A stretch of 64,000 nucleotides of DNA from UBA1563 sp037440065 (GTDB lineage: Bacteria > Bacteroidota > Ignavibacteria > Ignavibacteriales > Ignavibacteriaceae): assembly GCA_037440065.1 (NCBI GenBank), contig JBBIUV010000015.1, positions 310,001-374,000 of the forward strand, written 5' to 3'. Below the pieces are notes generated by a model that saw only the letters and a list, made by a program, of their open reading frames with translations, had not been told where the DNA came from and did no database searches. The position numbers were made by a program, and so were the translations under genes. Positions 50,847 to 60,683 of the stretch are shown here, piece after piece (position 1 is the stretch's first letter; every line of letters begins with the position of its first letter).

Positions 50847-51548
50847 ATGGACAAATTACTTGATGGATTATTATGGTATATCGTTTTCATTTTCTCTACA
50901 ACGCTGCATGAAGCGTCGCACGCTCTGGCAGCATTAAAACTTGGGGATAGGACAGCGCATGAAAGAGGACACGTTACCTTGAATCCAATCCCACATATTA
51001 AAGGAGAACCGATAGGGACAGTTGTAGTCCCTATAATATCTTTCATTCTTGGCGGATGGATGATTGGGTGGGCAAGCGTTCCTTATAATTATGGCTGGTC
51101 GCTTAAGTATCCTAAAAAAGCAGCAAAGATGGCATTAGCTGGGCCTCTAGCTAATTTACTTTTAGTGTTGATCACGGCCGTGATTATTAGAGTTGGGATT
51201 GGATATGAAATTTTCTTGGCCCCCGAACAAACAGATTTCACTCATATTGTAATGGCAACTGGTGGAGGATGGATGGATTCGCTTGCAATGTTTTTGAATG
51301 TCTTTTTCTCCTTAAATCTATTACTTTTTATTTTTAATCTTCTACCGATTCCTCCCTTAGATGGTAGCGGGTTAATTCCATTTTTTATGGATGACGAGAG
51401 AAGTAGAAAGTATCTTCATTTCGTAAGCAATCCTTCGCTTTCATTTTTAGGTATAATGATCGCATGGAATGTATTTGATTACATTTACGCGCCCATTCAT
51501 TTATCAGTTGTAAATTTAGTTTATTTGGGCATAGCTCATTATGGTTAA
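50847..51548 (+). CDS. M50-type (site-2 protease-like) membrane metalloprotease
   Basis: A 233-residue membrane protein. HEASH (residues 21-25) sits in the first helix as the zinc-binding HExxH, and NLLPIPPLDGSGL (about 170-182) supplies the third ligand. About five or six helices. This is the compact S2P/rhomboid-like M50 form that cuts substrates within the membrane; no PDZ domain is present. It may release a membrane-held regulator. No strong Shine-Dalgarno precedes the ATG. Confidence 0.87.
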   Translation: MDKLLDGLLWYIVFIFSTTLHEASHALAALKLGDRTAHERGHVTLNPIPHIKGEPIGTVVVPIISFILGGWMIGWASVPYNYGWSLKYPKKAAKMALAGPLANLLLVLITAVIIRVGIGYEIFLAPEQTDFTHIVMATGGGWMDSLAMFLNVFFSLNLLLFIFNLLPIPPLDGSGLIPFFMDDERSRKYLHFVSNPSLSFLGIMIAWNVFDYIYAPIHLSVVNLVYLGIAHYG

Positions 51549-51739
51549 AAATGCTGGAAAGATCAACGAGATTATGCTTGAGTCTTTTACAATTGCAAAT
51601 GAGAAGGTTCGTGCTTTTCGTTAGATTAAAATTTTATAATCAGTAGTCTAAAAAAGCTCTTGAAATTTTCTTGGCAATGCAAGTGAAAATCCCTATTTTT
51701 CAAACACCAATTCAACAGTAGTGCATTATCATAGGGAAG

Positions 51740-53452
51740 ATGAACATGAATGGATGTCTAATGATTACTACAGAACCCACAAAAAAAACTACATTCTTTA
51801 AGAGAGCCTATCTATTATTATGTCTTGTTATCATCACACCGCAAATTAATTCTCAAGGATATTTACAAGACTTTAAGAAATTTCATCAACAACTGTCGAT
51901 GCAAGATCAGATTAACGAATATCAACAACGCGACATAAAAAAATATTCGTTCGGGAAAGCATCATTTGCTGATACATTGATTCAGCATGATTTCTTGCAG
52001 TACATAAAGTTAAAGGAGAAATCCTTAAGCAAAACACTACCTACTGAATCAGAGAGGTATGTTGTTGATACCGCTATCACCTATACCGACTATTACACTC
52101 TAAAATATATTTATACTCATGATAAAAATGGTAAAATTATAGAAGAAATGCAGCAACATTGGAAAAATCAACAGTGGGAGAACTTCTGGCGACAGATTTC
52201 TGATTACGGCAGCGATGGGAATCTGCGATTGCAGGAAGATGAATATTGGAGAAATAATCAATGGGAATATGTTAAGGGTGTTTCTTTTAATTATGACTCG
52301 GATGGGAAAATGTTATCCAAATTAATTGAGCAATCGTCGAATAATGCAAGTTCGTATTATACACGAGTATCGTATGATTACGATGCGAATGGTTACTTAT
52401 TTAAAGAATTCACGGAGTATTTTGGGAACAATGAGTGGGTAAACGCGAGACAAATAATCTATTCCTTCGATTCAAATGGGAATAAATTACTTGAGTCTTT
52501 TGCCAACTGGTACAACAATCGATGGGAGTATGAATATCGAGATATTTATACCTACTATCTAGACGGAAAACTGCAAGCACATGTTAATGAAAAGTGGCAA
52601 GATAATGAATTGACTAGTACACAACGATATAATTATTCTTATGACACAAAAGGAATGTTGATTGTACTTTTAGAAGATGTAATGGAACAGGGTTCATGGG
52701 CAAATAGCAGTCGCCGTACATATGAATACGAAATTAGCGGAAGACTGCAATCAGAAATGTGGGAAGCACGATCAAATAATCAATGGACAAAAACGAATTA
52801 CTTTAAGTGGATATATGATGAAAGAGGAAATCTTCTCTCCAAAGTTTTATCATCATGGAAAGAAAATCAGTGGATCGAGTCGAATCGTTACACATACACT
52901 TATGATGAAAATGGAAATCAACTAGTTGCACTGCAATCAGACGTGGAGAATGGACAATGGGTAGATCTCTTTCGCAGTACCTACAAATATTTTCAAAATA
53001 ATTTGTGTTCAGAAGTCCTACACGAATGGCATCAGTTAATAAATTTGCAGTGGTTTACATCCGATATAAACTTTTTCCCTACTGATGGGACTGGTAACTT
53101 TTATAATTACTTTGGACACAAGGTTACCCTCAGTTATAAACAAATCATTACAGATGTAGGTAGAGAAAAAGAAGGCATCGTTAAAGAATATTCGTTAATT
53201 CAAAATTTTCCAAATCCGTTTAATCCGAGTACTGTTATAAGCTACCAGTTGCCAGTAACAAGTTTCGTAACGCTTAAAATATTTGATTTGCTTGGAAATG
53301 AAGTTGCAACTTTGGTTCATGAGGAAAAAGAAGCGGGTTCATATAACTACCAATTAGGTATTACAAATTACAACTTATCAAGCGGTGTTTATTTTTATCA
53401 ATTGCGAGCGGGAGATTTTGTGGGAACGAAAAAAATGTTGTTGGTGAAGTAA
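51740..53452 (+). CDS. Secreted Tyr/Trp-rich repeat protein with type IX sorting domain
   Basis: A 570-residue protein with a signal anchor (about 22-38, cleavage near INSQG), an N-terminal domain (40-125) and roughly nine or ten repeats of 27-35 residues from about 130 to 425. Repeat pattern: NNQW or N.W near the start and YxYDxNGN in the middle, resembling RHS/YD-type repeats. The C-terminus (about 484-570) is a type A sorting domain with IQNFPNPFNPSTVISY. It is probably a surface or released adhesin-like protein. Exact role unknown. Confidence 0.82.
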   Translation: MNMNGCLMITTEPTKKTTFFKRAYLLLCLVIITPQINSQGYLQDFKKFHQQLSMQDQINEYQQRDIKKYSFGKASFADTLIQHDFLQYIKLKEKSLSKTLPTESERYVVDTAITYTDYYTLKYIYTHDKNGKIIEEMQQHWKNQQWENFWRQISDYGSDGNLRLQEDEYWRNNQWEYVKGVSFNYDSDGKMLSKLIEQSSNNASSYYTRVSYDYDANGYLFKEFTEYFGNNEWVNARQIIYSFDSNGNKLLESFANWYNNRWEYEYRDIYTYYLDGKLQAHVNEKWQDNELTSTQRYNYSYDTKGMLIVLLEDVMEQGSWANSSRRTYEYEISGRLQSEMWEARSNNQWTKTNYFKWIYDERGNLLSKVLSSWKENQWIESNRYTYTYDENGNQLVALQSDVENGQWVDLFRSTYKYFQNNLCSEVLHEWHQLINLQWFTSDINFFPTDGTGNFYNYFGHKVTLSYKQIITDVGREKEGIVKEYSLIQNFPNPFNPSTVISYQLPVTSFVTLKIFDLLGNEVATLVHEEKEAGSYNYQLGITNYNLSSGVYFYQLRAGDFVGTKKMLLVK

Positions 53453-53471
53453 AGTTTAGGCAAGGTATTTT

Positions 53472-55781
53472 ATGCGAATAAAGACAAGGATGAGGATGAT
53501 GTTAGCGGTGGTATGCATATACACATTGCAGTTAACCCCACAAACCGTTACCGGCAAATTAGTTGATCAAAACGGTGGTGGTTTAGCGGGCCTACAGTTG
53601 GAACTTTATATTAATCCAAAAGTATATAACGCAACTTCTTCTTCCGATGGTTCGTTTATTTTTAATGATATTACCTATGTGCAAAAAGATGAACTTCTCC
53701 CAACTGGGTATTTGGTTTCAGATAATTATCCAAACCCTTTCAATCCTAAAACGAGGATTGGAATAACATTACCCAAGAGTGGAAGTGTTAGAATTAATCT
53801 TTATAATTCTATTGGCCAATCTGTTCTGACAGAATTTGAAAGATATTATAACGCGGGAACAAATTTTGTCGACCTTGAACTGAATGGATTACCGAATGGT
53901 ATTTACTTTGCTAGAATAACACTGGATGGAAAATATACAGTTACAAAGAAGTTGATGCTCATCTACGGCAGTCAACATCTCTCTTCTCCAACAAATCTCC
54001 CAAATATTCAACTGAGCAAATCCACGATTAATAATAGTTTAACATTGGAAACAACTCTTGATAGTCTTGTAGCAACCAGCTCTATCATCGGCAGAAAGAC
54101 TTTTAAGAATTTGCCAAGCCTCGTGAGTAGTTCATTAAACTTAGGGAATTTAACTATTGAAAGATTTTGTGTTGGGCTTCCAACAGTAACATATGAAGGC
54201 AAAACTTATAATACTGTGCAATTAGGTTCTCAATGTTGGTTAAAAGAAAACCTTGATGTAGGCGTTTATGTAGCATCAACTTATACTGGAAGTATTCATT
54301 CAGATCTAGCGAATAATGGAATAATAGAAAAATACTGCCACGATAATAATGAAGCTAATTGTGCGACATACGGCGGTCTCTATGATTGGAATGAAGCAAT
54401 GCAGTATGTTCATACAGAAAAAGCGCAAGGCATTTGTCCAACTGGATGGCACATACCAACACGCGCAGAATTTTTGACATTAAAAACAGCAGTAAGTAAT
54501 AATGGAAATAAACTAAAACGAGAAGACCAAGGAAAAGGAGGTGGTATCGGAACTAACACAAGCGGCTTCTCAGCATTACTTGCAGACATCCGCAACAATA
54601 CTGGTGACTTCTTCAACATAGGAGACAGAGCTCAATTTTGGATTTCAATAGAGGAGAACGCAACGTATGCAGCCCACATGTCCTTGTACAATACTGATAG
54701 CGATATCAACATAATAGGAACCAATAAATCATATGGTTTCAGTGTTCGCTGCCTTAAAGATGATAACACTCTTAAAATAGATAGTCTGAAAGACCAAACA
54801 ATTTCGATGAACTCGCAATTTGGTCCGTACAAGATTTTAGTGAGTAATGTAAAGTCATCTCTTGATAGTATTAAAATAACTGCCGCTTCATCGAATGGGG
54901 ACTTGGTAGACACAAACTCAATTGTGCTGAATAAAACCAAAGATGAGCTTACCCTAACTATATTACCGAGTCTTGGAAAATTTGGAGTAACGGTAATATC
55001 ATTGGTTGTTCAAGAAAAGGGAGAAAGGGATTCTACAAGTTTTAAATTGAATGTAGTTGCGAGCAATGCAAATCTATCTTATCCTACCAAGTTGCTAAAA
55101 CTTGAACCAGCCGAATTCGCTATTCGGCAGAACGAGTTGACCCAATTGCTAGGAACAACTTATACTGCAACACTTGATTCGTTTGGTCTTATAGGGCATT
55201 TAGGAATGCTGAGCAGAGGGATTTCGAGTATAACTACAGCAGATCAGGCTATCTCGGTTGCAAAAAAAGCATTATTACAACTCAAGGATTTTACAAATGT
55301 TATGGACACATCGTTGTTATCGGTTGGTGAGGCTACCAATCACAACCCCACTCCATTAAATTATTCTGATTGGAGAGTGATCTTTAATAATCAATCATAT
55401 CAGAACCTCGAAGTTTGGGATACCAGAATTATGATTCTTATCAAAGACAATAGAACCTCAGTGGATTGGCATCATTACAAAGATATTTTTATTCCCGAAG
55501 TTGATTTGATAAGTAAAGAAAGAGCAAAAAGAGAGTTAGTCGGAAAAGTAATCTCGTACTATTGTTGGGGTCCAACCAATTTTACCATGACCGAAGAATC
55601 AATTAATATTGATAGTTTGTCATTAAGTATTTACCCTTTAAGAAAAAATGATGGAATTGAATTTCGTGTAGCATGGAAGATCCCGATTTACACTTTTTCC
55701 ACAATACATCCAAGCTGGTATTATTTTATTGATGTTTTAACTGGCGAAATAGTTGGAATCGAGCAGTTGTTTATTTGTTAA
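53472..55781 (+). CDS. Secreted FISUMP-domain protein with internal sorting-like domain
   Basis: A 769-residue protein. After a signal peptide (about 1-24), residues 26-75 form a carboxypeptidase-regulatory-like beta domain (VTGKLVDQNGGGLAGL). Residues 78-165 form a complete type A sorting-like domain (DNYPNPFNPKTRIGI; NGIYFARITLDGKYTVTKKL), here internal rather than C-terminal. Residues 237-430 hold a FISUMP domain (TYEGKTYNTVQLGSQCWLKE, ICPTGWHIPTRAEF, GFSVRCLKD). Residues 440-530 are Ig-like. The C-terminus (about 540-769) ends WYYFIDVLTGEIVG, reminiscent of a PepSY/FTP propeptide-like fold. Function unknown. Confidence 0.8.
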   Translation: MRIKTRMRMMLAVVCIYTLQLTPQTVTGKLVDQNGGGLAGLQLELYINPKVYNATSSSDGSFIFNDITYVQKDELLPTGYLVSDNYPNPFNPKTRIGITLPKSGSVRINLYNSIGQSVLTEFERYYNAGTNFVDLELNGLPNGIYFARITLDGKYTVTKKLMLIYGSQHLSSPTNLPNIQLSKSTINNSLTLETTLDSLVATSSIIGRKTFKNLPSLVSSSLNLGNLTIERFCVGLPTVTYEGKTYNTVQLGSQCWLKENLDVGVYVASTYTGSIHSDLANNGIIEKYCHDNNEANCATYGGLYDWNEAMQYVHTEKAQGICPTGWHIPTRAEFLTLKTAVSNNGNKLKREDQGKGGGIGTNTSGFSALLADIRNNTGDFFNIGDRAQFWISIEENATYAAHMSLYNTDSDINIIGTNKSYGFSVRCLKDDNTLKIDSLKDQTISMNSQFGPYKILVSNVKSSLDSIKITAASSNGDLVDTNSIVLNKTKDELTLTILPSLGKFGVTVISLVVQEKGERDSTSFKLNVVASNANLSYPTKLLKLEPAEFAIRQNELTQLLGTTYTATLDSFGLIGHLGMLSRGISSITTADQAISVAKKALLQLKDFTNVMDTSLLSVGEATNHNPTPLNYSDWRVIFNNQSYQNLEVWDTRIMILIKDNRTSVDWHHYKDIFIPEVDLISKERAKRELVGKVISYYCWGPTNFTMTEESINIDSLSLSIYPLRKNDGIEFRVAWKIPIYTFSTIHPSWYYFIDVLTGEIVGIEQLFIC

Positions 55782-55810
55782 AATATTTCTTGCATAAATT
55801 AAAATGCTAT

Positions 55811-56473
55811 ATGAAAAATGTAATTTATTTTATTCTTGTTTCACTTCTTGTGTTTATGTCATGCAAAAAAGATAGCAATCCAACTTCTCCGACCGAAGAA
55901 GCTTCAACAGTAACTTACTCTGGAAGAGTTTACCACACTGTTAAAATTGGTAATCAAACTTGGATGAAGGAAAACTTAGATGTTGGAGTAATGATTGACA
56001 GCCTACAAAACCCAAACAATAACGGAATTATTGAAAAATACTGTTATGGAAACGACACCGCGAATTGCAATAAGTACGGCGGTTTGTACCAATGGAATGA
56101 AGCTATGGCTTATGACACAGCAAATGGCGCAAGAGGTATTTGTCCAACTGGTTGGCATATACCTACGAAAGCAGAATTTGATACATTGGCGATAGAAGAA
56201 CATTATAACGGAAACGCATTAAAGGCAATTGGACAAGGAGCGGAAAGTGGAACTGGCACAGACTCAAGCGGTTTCTCGGCGTTGCTGGCGGGCGGCCGTT
56301 ACTATGTTGGTAGCTTCGGCAATTTAGGTTACGGCACTGTCTTTTGGAGTTCTACTGAGAACAATTGGGCAAGCGCCTACTACATGACCTTGTGGAACAA
56401 TGATAGATATGTCGACATGGGCGATCTTGGCAAGAAGTACGGTTTTAGTGTTCGTTGCCTAAAGAATAATTAA
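55811..56473 (+). CDS. FISUMP-domain lipoprotein
   Basis: A 220-residue protein with a lipobox (LVFMSC) and a single FISUMP domain: VTYSGRVYHTVKIGNQTWMKE, NGIIEKYCYGNDTANCNKYG, GICPTGWHIPTKAEFD and GFSVRCLKN. It is paralogous to the central domain of the preceding gene. I set the start at ATG 55811; the open frame extends to a TTG that overlaps the previous gene by 7 bp. A cell-surface role is likely. Confidence 0.85.
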   Translation: MKNVIYFILVSLLVFMSCKKDSNPTSPTEEASTVTYSGRVYHTVKIGNQTWMKENLDVGVMIDSLQNPNNNGIIEKYCYGNDTANCNKYGGLYQWNEAMAYDTANGARGICPTGWHIPTKAEFDTLAIEEHYNGNALKAIGQGAESGTGTDSSGFSALLAGGRYYVGSFGNLGYGTVFWSSTENNWASAYYMTLWNNDRYVDMGDLGKKYGFSVRCLKNN

Positions 56474-56639
56474 AATATTTTCTATTTGATTTCGCTCTAA
56501 GTGCCCAATAAAAAAATCCAAATAAAAAAAAATAAAAACAGCATCTGTCTGGCAAGTATCAAGTAGGGTCCCCTTTGGCGGGGGCTGAAATGGAACCTAA
56601 ATCGGTCATTGGGGGCCGACGAATCCATTTTGATTAAAA

Positions 56640-57020
56640 CTATCCACGCATACCAAGATACATTCCTCCAAAATATGGAATTAACCAGAACAGCCAGACC
56701 ATCAGACTATAACGGTGAAAGTCTTTTCTCAACTTTTCACTTCCTTTAATAATCACCCATGTTGCCCAGATCGCATGCAATAACATAAGCCATAACGCAA
56801 TTTGTCCGGTCAGTGTATGTGGTTCTAAAATATTAAAGGGTCTCGATGCCATATTATGCATAGCCCATGTTCCCGAAACATCGAAAGAAAATCCAATCCA
56901 GAAAGCAACAACATACCATGGGCGGAGGTGTTTTGCAATTTTTTCGGACCAGACGCCTATTGAATAAAAAATTAAAGCGAGTGTAATTAGAGTTGCAGAT
57001 ATGATTAATGATATTGACAT
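56640..57020 (-). CDS. HsmA/TIGR03987-family membrane protein
   Basis: A 126-residue protein with four membrane helices. WYVVAFWIGFSFDVSGTWAM, HTLTGQIALWLMLLHAIWA and a C-terminal YFGGMYLG are the marks of the TIGR03987/HsmA family. I chose ATG 57020; a TTG lies two codons upstream. Function not well known. Confidence 0.85.
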   Translation of the reverse strand: MSISLIISATLITLALIFYSIGVWSEKIAKHLRPWYVVAFWIGFSFDVSGTWAMHNMASRPFNILEPHTLTGQIALWLMLLHAIWATWVIIKGSEKLRKDFHRYSLMVWLFWLIPYFGGMYLGMRG

Positions 57021-57243
57021 GATCAAATATATTAAAAAACTTCATGTTAAACTTGATCTTCGCGCTGTCTCCTTTAAATTTCTTTCCAAGTTCAAGGTTG
57101 TCAGCCATCAATGAAGACAACTAATTTACTTTTGTCGGGAAGGTCCTTTGTTTTGGATTAATTTCCCTTATTATTGATGTGAGAGATTGAATTTGCAAAG
57201 AATCTGCTCACAGTATTTTAAAAATGGAACTTGGTAACTTTTC

Positions 57244-60015
57244 TTAATTCTTTGATCCGTTTAATCTTCCTTTCAAAAATTTTCCAGTCAACGAACTATC
57301 ACATGCTGCGATTTCTTCCGGAGTTCCCACTGCAACGATTTCTCCACCATTTTCTCCGGCTTCCGGTCCTAAGTCAATAACGTGATCGGCGCATTTGATA
57401 ACATCAAGATTGTGTTCGATGATAACTACCGAATTATTTTTCTCCAGCAGCATTTCAAAACATTTCAGCAATTTTGATATATCATCGAAGTGAAGTCCGG
57501 TTGTTGGTTCATCAAAAATGAAAAGGGTATGTTTACGCTCGTGCTGGGCATTTAAATGGAGCGCTAATTTTATCCGCTGCGCTTCTCCCCCGGAAAGAGT
57601 ATTAGAAGGCTGACCAAGTTTTATATAGCCCAAACCAACGTCGGCAAGCACTTTAAGCGAACGAACTATTCTTTCATTTCCATGAAAATGTTCAACCGCT
57701 TCATCAACGGTCATTTCTAAAACTTCAACGAGATTTTTTCCGCGGTAAGTAATTTCCCGAATTTCCTTTTTAAAACGGGTTCCTTTACAATCCTCACATT
57801 CAAGGTAAATGTCTGCGAGAAATTGCATTTCAACTTTTATAAATCCGTCTCCGGAACATGTTTCGCATCTTCCGCCCGGAACATTGAATGAAAAGAATCC
57901 TGGTTTGTATCCACGTGCTTTTGCTTGGTGTGTGGCTGCAAAAAGTTCGCGAATCAGTTCGTATGTTTTGATATAACTTATAGGATTTGAACGTGGTGAT
58001 TTTCCTATCGGTGATTGATCAACAATCTCAATATGATCGACATATTGAGTGCCAGTTATTTCATCGAAGTTTCCGATTGATGCCGGATTCATTCCTAAAT
58101 ATTTGGCGGTGCCCCCATACAAAATATCATGGATTAGCGTGCTTTTCCCCGACCCGCTAACACCGGTAATAACAACCAATTTATGTAGCGGAACCTCTAC
58201 ATCAATATTTTTTAAATTATGTTCTCTCGCGCCGATAATTTTGAGAGAAGAAGTTTTTTCTGTCTTTCTTTTTTTCGGTAATGGAATATCCAACTTTCCC
58301 GATAAATATTTTCCGGTGATGGAGTTTTCATTTTGGATTATTTCTTCTGCCGTTCCCTGCGCAATTATTTTACCGCCATGTTGTCCAGCCTTCGGTCCCA
58401 TATCTACAATAACATCAGCCGTACGGATCATTTCTTCATCATGCTCAACAACAAGAACGGAGTTGCCAATGTCGCGAAGATTTTTTAAAATACGAATAAG
58501 TTTTTCATTATCGCGCGGATGCAGCCCGATGCTTGGTTCATCTAATACATATAAGGTGCCAACGAGAGCAGAACCAAGCGCTGTTGCCAAATTTATTCTC
58601 TGAGTTTCTCCGCCGGAAAGAGTTGAACTTAACCGGTCGAGTGTAAGGTAGCTCAATCCAACATCATTCAAAAATGATAAGCGCCGTTGGAGTTCTTTTA
58701 ATATGCGTTCGGCTATTTTTGTTTCGTACTCAGAAAGTTTCAAATCATTAAAGAATGCGAGCGACTTATCGATTGAAAGTTTTACTAGGTCGTAAATAGA
58801 GTGATCCTGAATTTTTACCTGGAGCGCTTCGCGCCGCAACCGGCTGCCCTTGCAAGCGTGACAAGTTGTGTAACCTCTGTATTTACTAAGCAAAATGCGG
58901 ATGTGCATCTTGTAAGTTTTTCCTTCAAGTTTTTCAAAAAATTCATCGATACCGGTAAATTCTTTTGTCCCTTTTCTTATAACATTTACAACTTGGGGAG
59001 ACAAATCTTTAAATGGAGTAGTTAACGGAATTTCATGCGCCTTTGCATTCTGGACTAATTCCCGGAAATACTGGCTGAACTTAGGTGTGCGCCATGGAGC
59101 GATTGCTCCTTCGAGCAAAGTTAAATTCGGATTCGGTACAACAAGATTCATATCAACGCCGATTACTTTGCTGAATCCCTGGCAGACCGGACACGCGCCG
59201 AACGGATTGTTGAAAGAGAAAAATCTCGGTTCCGGTTCTTCGTAACGGATTCCGCAGCATTCATAAAATTTGTTGAATTCGGTCTGTTCGTTTGTTTCGG
59301 CGTTGATTATTACAAGCCGGTCTTCGCCTTCTTTAAAAGTTGTTTCAATTGAATCGGCAAGCTTTTCCCTAAGATTTGTGTGAGTTATTTTCAGCCGTTC
59401 AACAACAACGCGAACATCTTTTTTCGATTTCGGATGAACCGTGGTTTCATTTAAATCGTAAAGTTCATTTTTGTAAAAGATCCGGAAAAATCCCCGTTTT
59501 TTTATTAACTCAATTTCTTCTTTTACATTTCGCCCTTCATGTGCAGAAAGGGGGAAAGCTAGATAACATTTTGTCCCTTCGTTCAGCGAATTAAGGAATT
59601 CTGTGACAGTTCCGGTTGTATCTTTTTTAACTTCTTTGCCGCAATTAAAACAGATGGTTTTCCCAACACGCGCAAAAAGGAGGCGGAGATAATCATAAAC
59701 TTCTGTGGTTGTTCCAACAGTTGAGCGGGTATTTTTTGATCCGGTTTTTTGTTCGATTGCAACCGCCGGACTGATCCCGGTAATAAAATCAACATCCGGT
59801 TTATTGATGCGTTCTAAAAACTGTCTTGCGTAGGATGACAAGCTTTCGACATAACGACGCTGCCCTTCGGCGTATATAGTATCGAACACCAAAGAAGACT
59901 TTCCGCTTCCGCTAACACCGGTAAAAACTACAAGTTTATCGCTTGGAATTTCGAGATCGACATTTTTTAAGTTGTGTTGTCTAGCCCCTTTTACACGAAT
60001 AATTTTTTCTGTCAT
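57244..60015 (-). CDS. uvrA: Excinuclease ABC subunit A
   Basis: A 923-residue UvrA, the damage-sensing ATPase of nucleotide excision repair. The first Walker A is TGVSGSGKSSLVFDT (residues 32-46) and the second TGVSGSGKSTLIHD (about 615). Both ABC signatures, LSGGETQRI and LSGGEAQRIK, are present. Zinc cysteine pairs occur in CFNCGKE, CPVCQG, CHACKGSRL and CETCSGDG. Standard length. Confidence 0.97.
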   Translation of the reverse strand: MTEKIIRVKGARQHNLKNVDLEIPSDKLVVFTGVSGSGKSSLVFDTIYAEGQRRYVESLSSYARQFLERINKPDVDFITGISPAVAIEQKTGSKNTRSTVGTTTEVYDYLRLLFARVGKTICFNCGKEVKKDTTGTVTEFLNSLNEGTKCYLAFPLSAHEGRNVKEEIELIKKRGFFRIFYKNELYDLNETTVHPKSKKDVRVVVERLKITHTNLREKLADSIETTFKEGEDRLVIINAETNEQTEFNKFYECCGIRYEEPEPRFFSFNNPFGACPVCQGFSKVIGVDMNLVVPNPNLTLLEGAIAPWRTPKFSQYFRELVQNAKAHEIPLTTPFKDLSPQVVNVIRKGTKEFTGIDEFFEKLEGKTYKMHIRILLSKYRGYTTCHACKGSRLRREALQVKIQDHSIYDLVKLSIDKSLAFFNDLKLSEYETKIAERILKELQRRLSFLNDVGLSYLTLDRLSSTLSGGETQRINLATALGSALVGTLYVLDEPSIGLHPRDNEKLIRILKNLRDIGNSVLVVEHDEEMIRTADVIVDMGPKAGQHGGKIIAQGTAEEIIQNENSITGKYLSGKLDIPLPKKRKTEKTSSLKIIGAREHNLKNIDVEVPLHKLVVITGVSGSGKSTLIHDILYGGTAKYLGMNPASIGNFDEITGTQYVDHIEIVDQSPIGKSPRSNPISYIKTYELIRELFAATHQAKARGYKPGFFSFNVPGGRCETCSGDGFIKVEMQFLADIYLECEDCKGTRFKKEIREITYRGKNLVEVLEMTVDEAVEHFHGNERIVRSLKVLADVGLGYIKLGQPSNTLSGGEAQRIKLALHLNAQHERKHTLFIFDEPTTGLHFDDISKLLKCFEMLLEKNNSVVIIEHNLDVIKCADHVIDLGPEAGENGGEIVAVGTPEEIAACDSSLTGKFLKGRLNGSKN

Positions 60016-60368
60016 ATGCCAATTAATTTTTAATAATTTTGATGGAAATATAATAAACTTTGCATCGGCAATTTATTTTGCAGCCGATCAAAGTTAACAC
60101 AAGTTTTAGGCAAAACATCTTCTTCTTGCGAGTTGTTTTAATCACACCAATATTTCATTCGAGGTAATTCCGTTCGTGAGCACATCACTCAGAGCTCCTT
60201 TTTATTAAATTATTACAACCTTTTTCCGATAATAGTTCTAAATAGTATAAATAATGGAGTAAAATCGGTTCAGTTGGTGGATTTTTGCTTCAACTTTTTA
60301 ACAAAAGTAAACTTTTTAAAAGGAAATTGTGTTGTTCTAAAAACACAATTTTTTTACTTAGGATTGAT
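60016..60368. other. 353-bp divergent intergenic region
   Basis: Holds the uvrA upstream region, in which I see no clear promoter, and a strong hairpin with T-run at 60324-60355 close to the 60369 gene. An upstream in-frame extension of that gene (from 60285) is not protein-like. Confidence 0.6.
60324..60355 (+). terminator. Intrinsic terminator-like hairpin in the leader of the 60369 gene
   Basis: AAATTGTGTT and AACACAATTT pair perfectly (10 bp) around an 8-base loop, followed by a T-run to 60355. The next gene starts 14 bp downstream. No plus-strand gene lies upstream, so it may be an attenuator for the small gene. Confidence 0.65.
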
Positions 60369-60665
60369 ATGAAAGAATTCATGGCAAGCATAACGTTTCC
60401 GGGAGTAATTACGGATGAATATATTGAATTGATCCCGGCACAAAAAGATTATATTAGTAGATTGGTCAGTCAAAAGAAAATTACGTCTTACGGATTATCT
60501 ACGGACAGAACAAAGTTTTGGGTCACTTTTTCAGCAGAATCAGAACAGGAAGTGTGGCAACTTTTAGTGGGCTTTTCTTTATATAAGTATATGGAAGTTG
60601 AAATTGATGAATTATTGTTCCATCAAAATACGAAGCTATTCTTTCCTCAACTCTCATTTAATTAG
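60369..60665 (+). CDS. Small alpha/beta protein, 98 aa, possible YciI/muconolactone isomerase-like fold
   Basis: The protein begins MKEFMASITFPG and continues YIELIPAQKDYISRLVSQKKI, WVTFSAESEQEVWQLLVGFSLYKYMEVEID, a beta-alpha-beta pattern like ferredoxin-fold YciI/muconolactone-isomerase proteins. TTAGGA precedes ATG 60369. A longer frame starting at 60285 would add a basic, non-conserved stretch and run across the terminator hairpin; I reject it. Function unknown. Confidence 0.72.
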   Translation: MKEFMASITFPGVITDEYIELIPAQKDYISRLVSQKKITSYGLSTDRTKFWVTFSAESEQEVWQLLVGFSLYKYMEVEIDELLFHQNTKLFFPQLSFN

Positions 60666-60683
60666 CGCATCACAATTCTAATT

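Noticed and set aside
50743..50937. 64-codon plus-strand frame overlapping the M50 protease start
   Set aside because: It overlaps the HEASH-containing frame, has a basic unstructured composition and no family pattern.
57027..57243. Possible small minus-strand gene between uvrA and the HsmA-like gene (frame 56854-57120)
   Set aside because: The frame overlaps the HsmA-like gene in another phase, and no coding pattern is seen beyond it.
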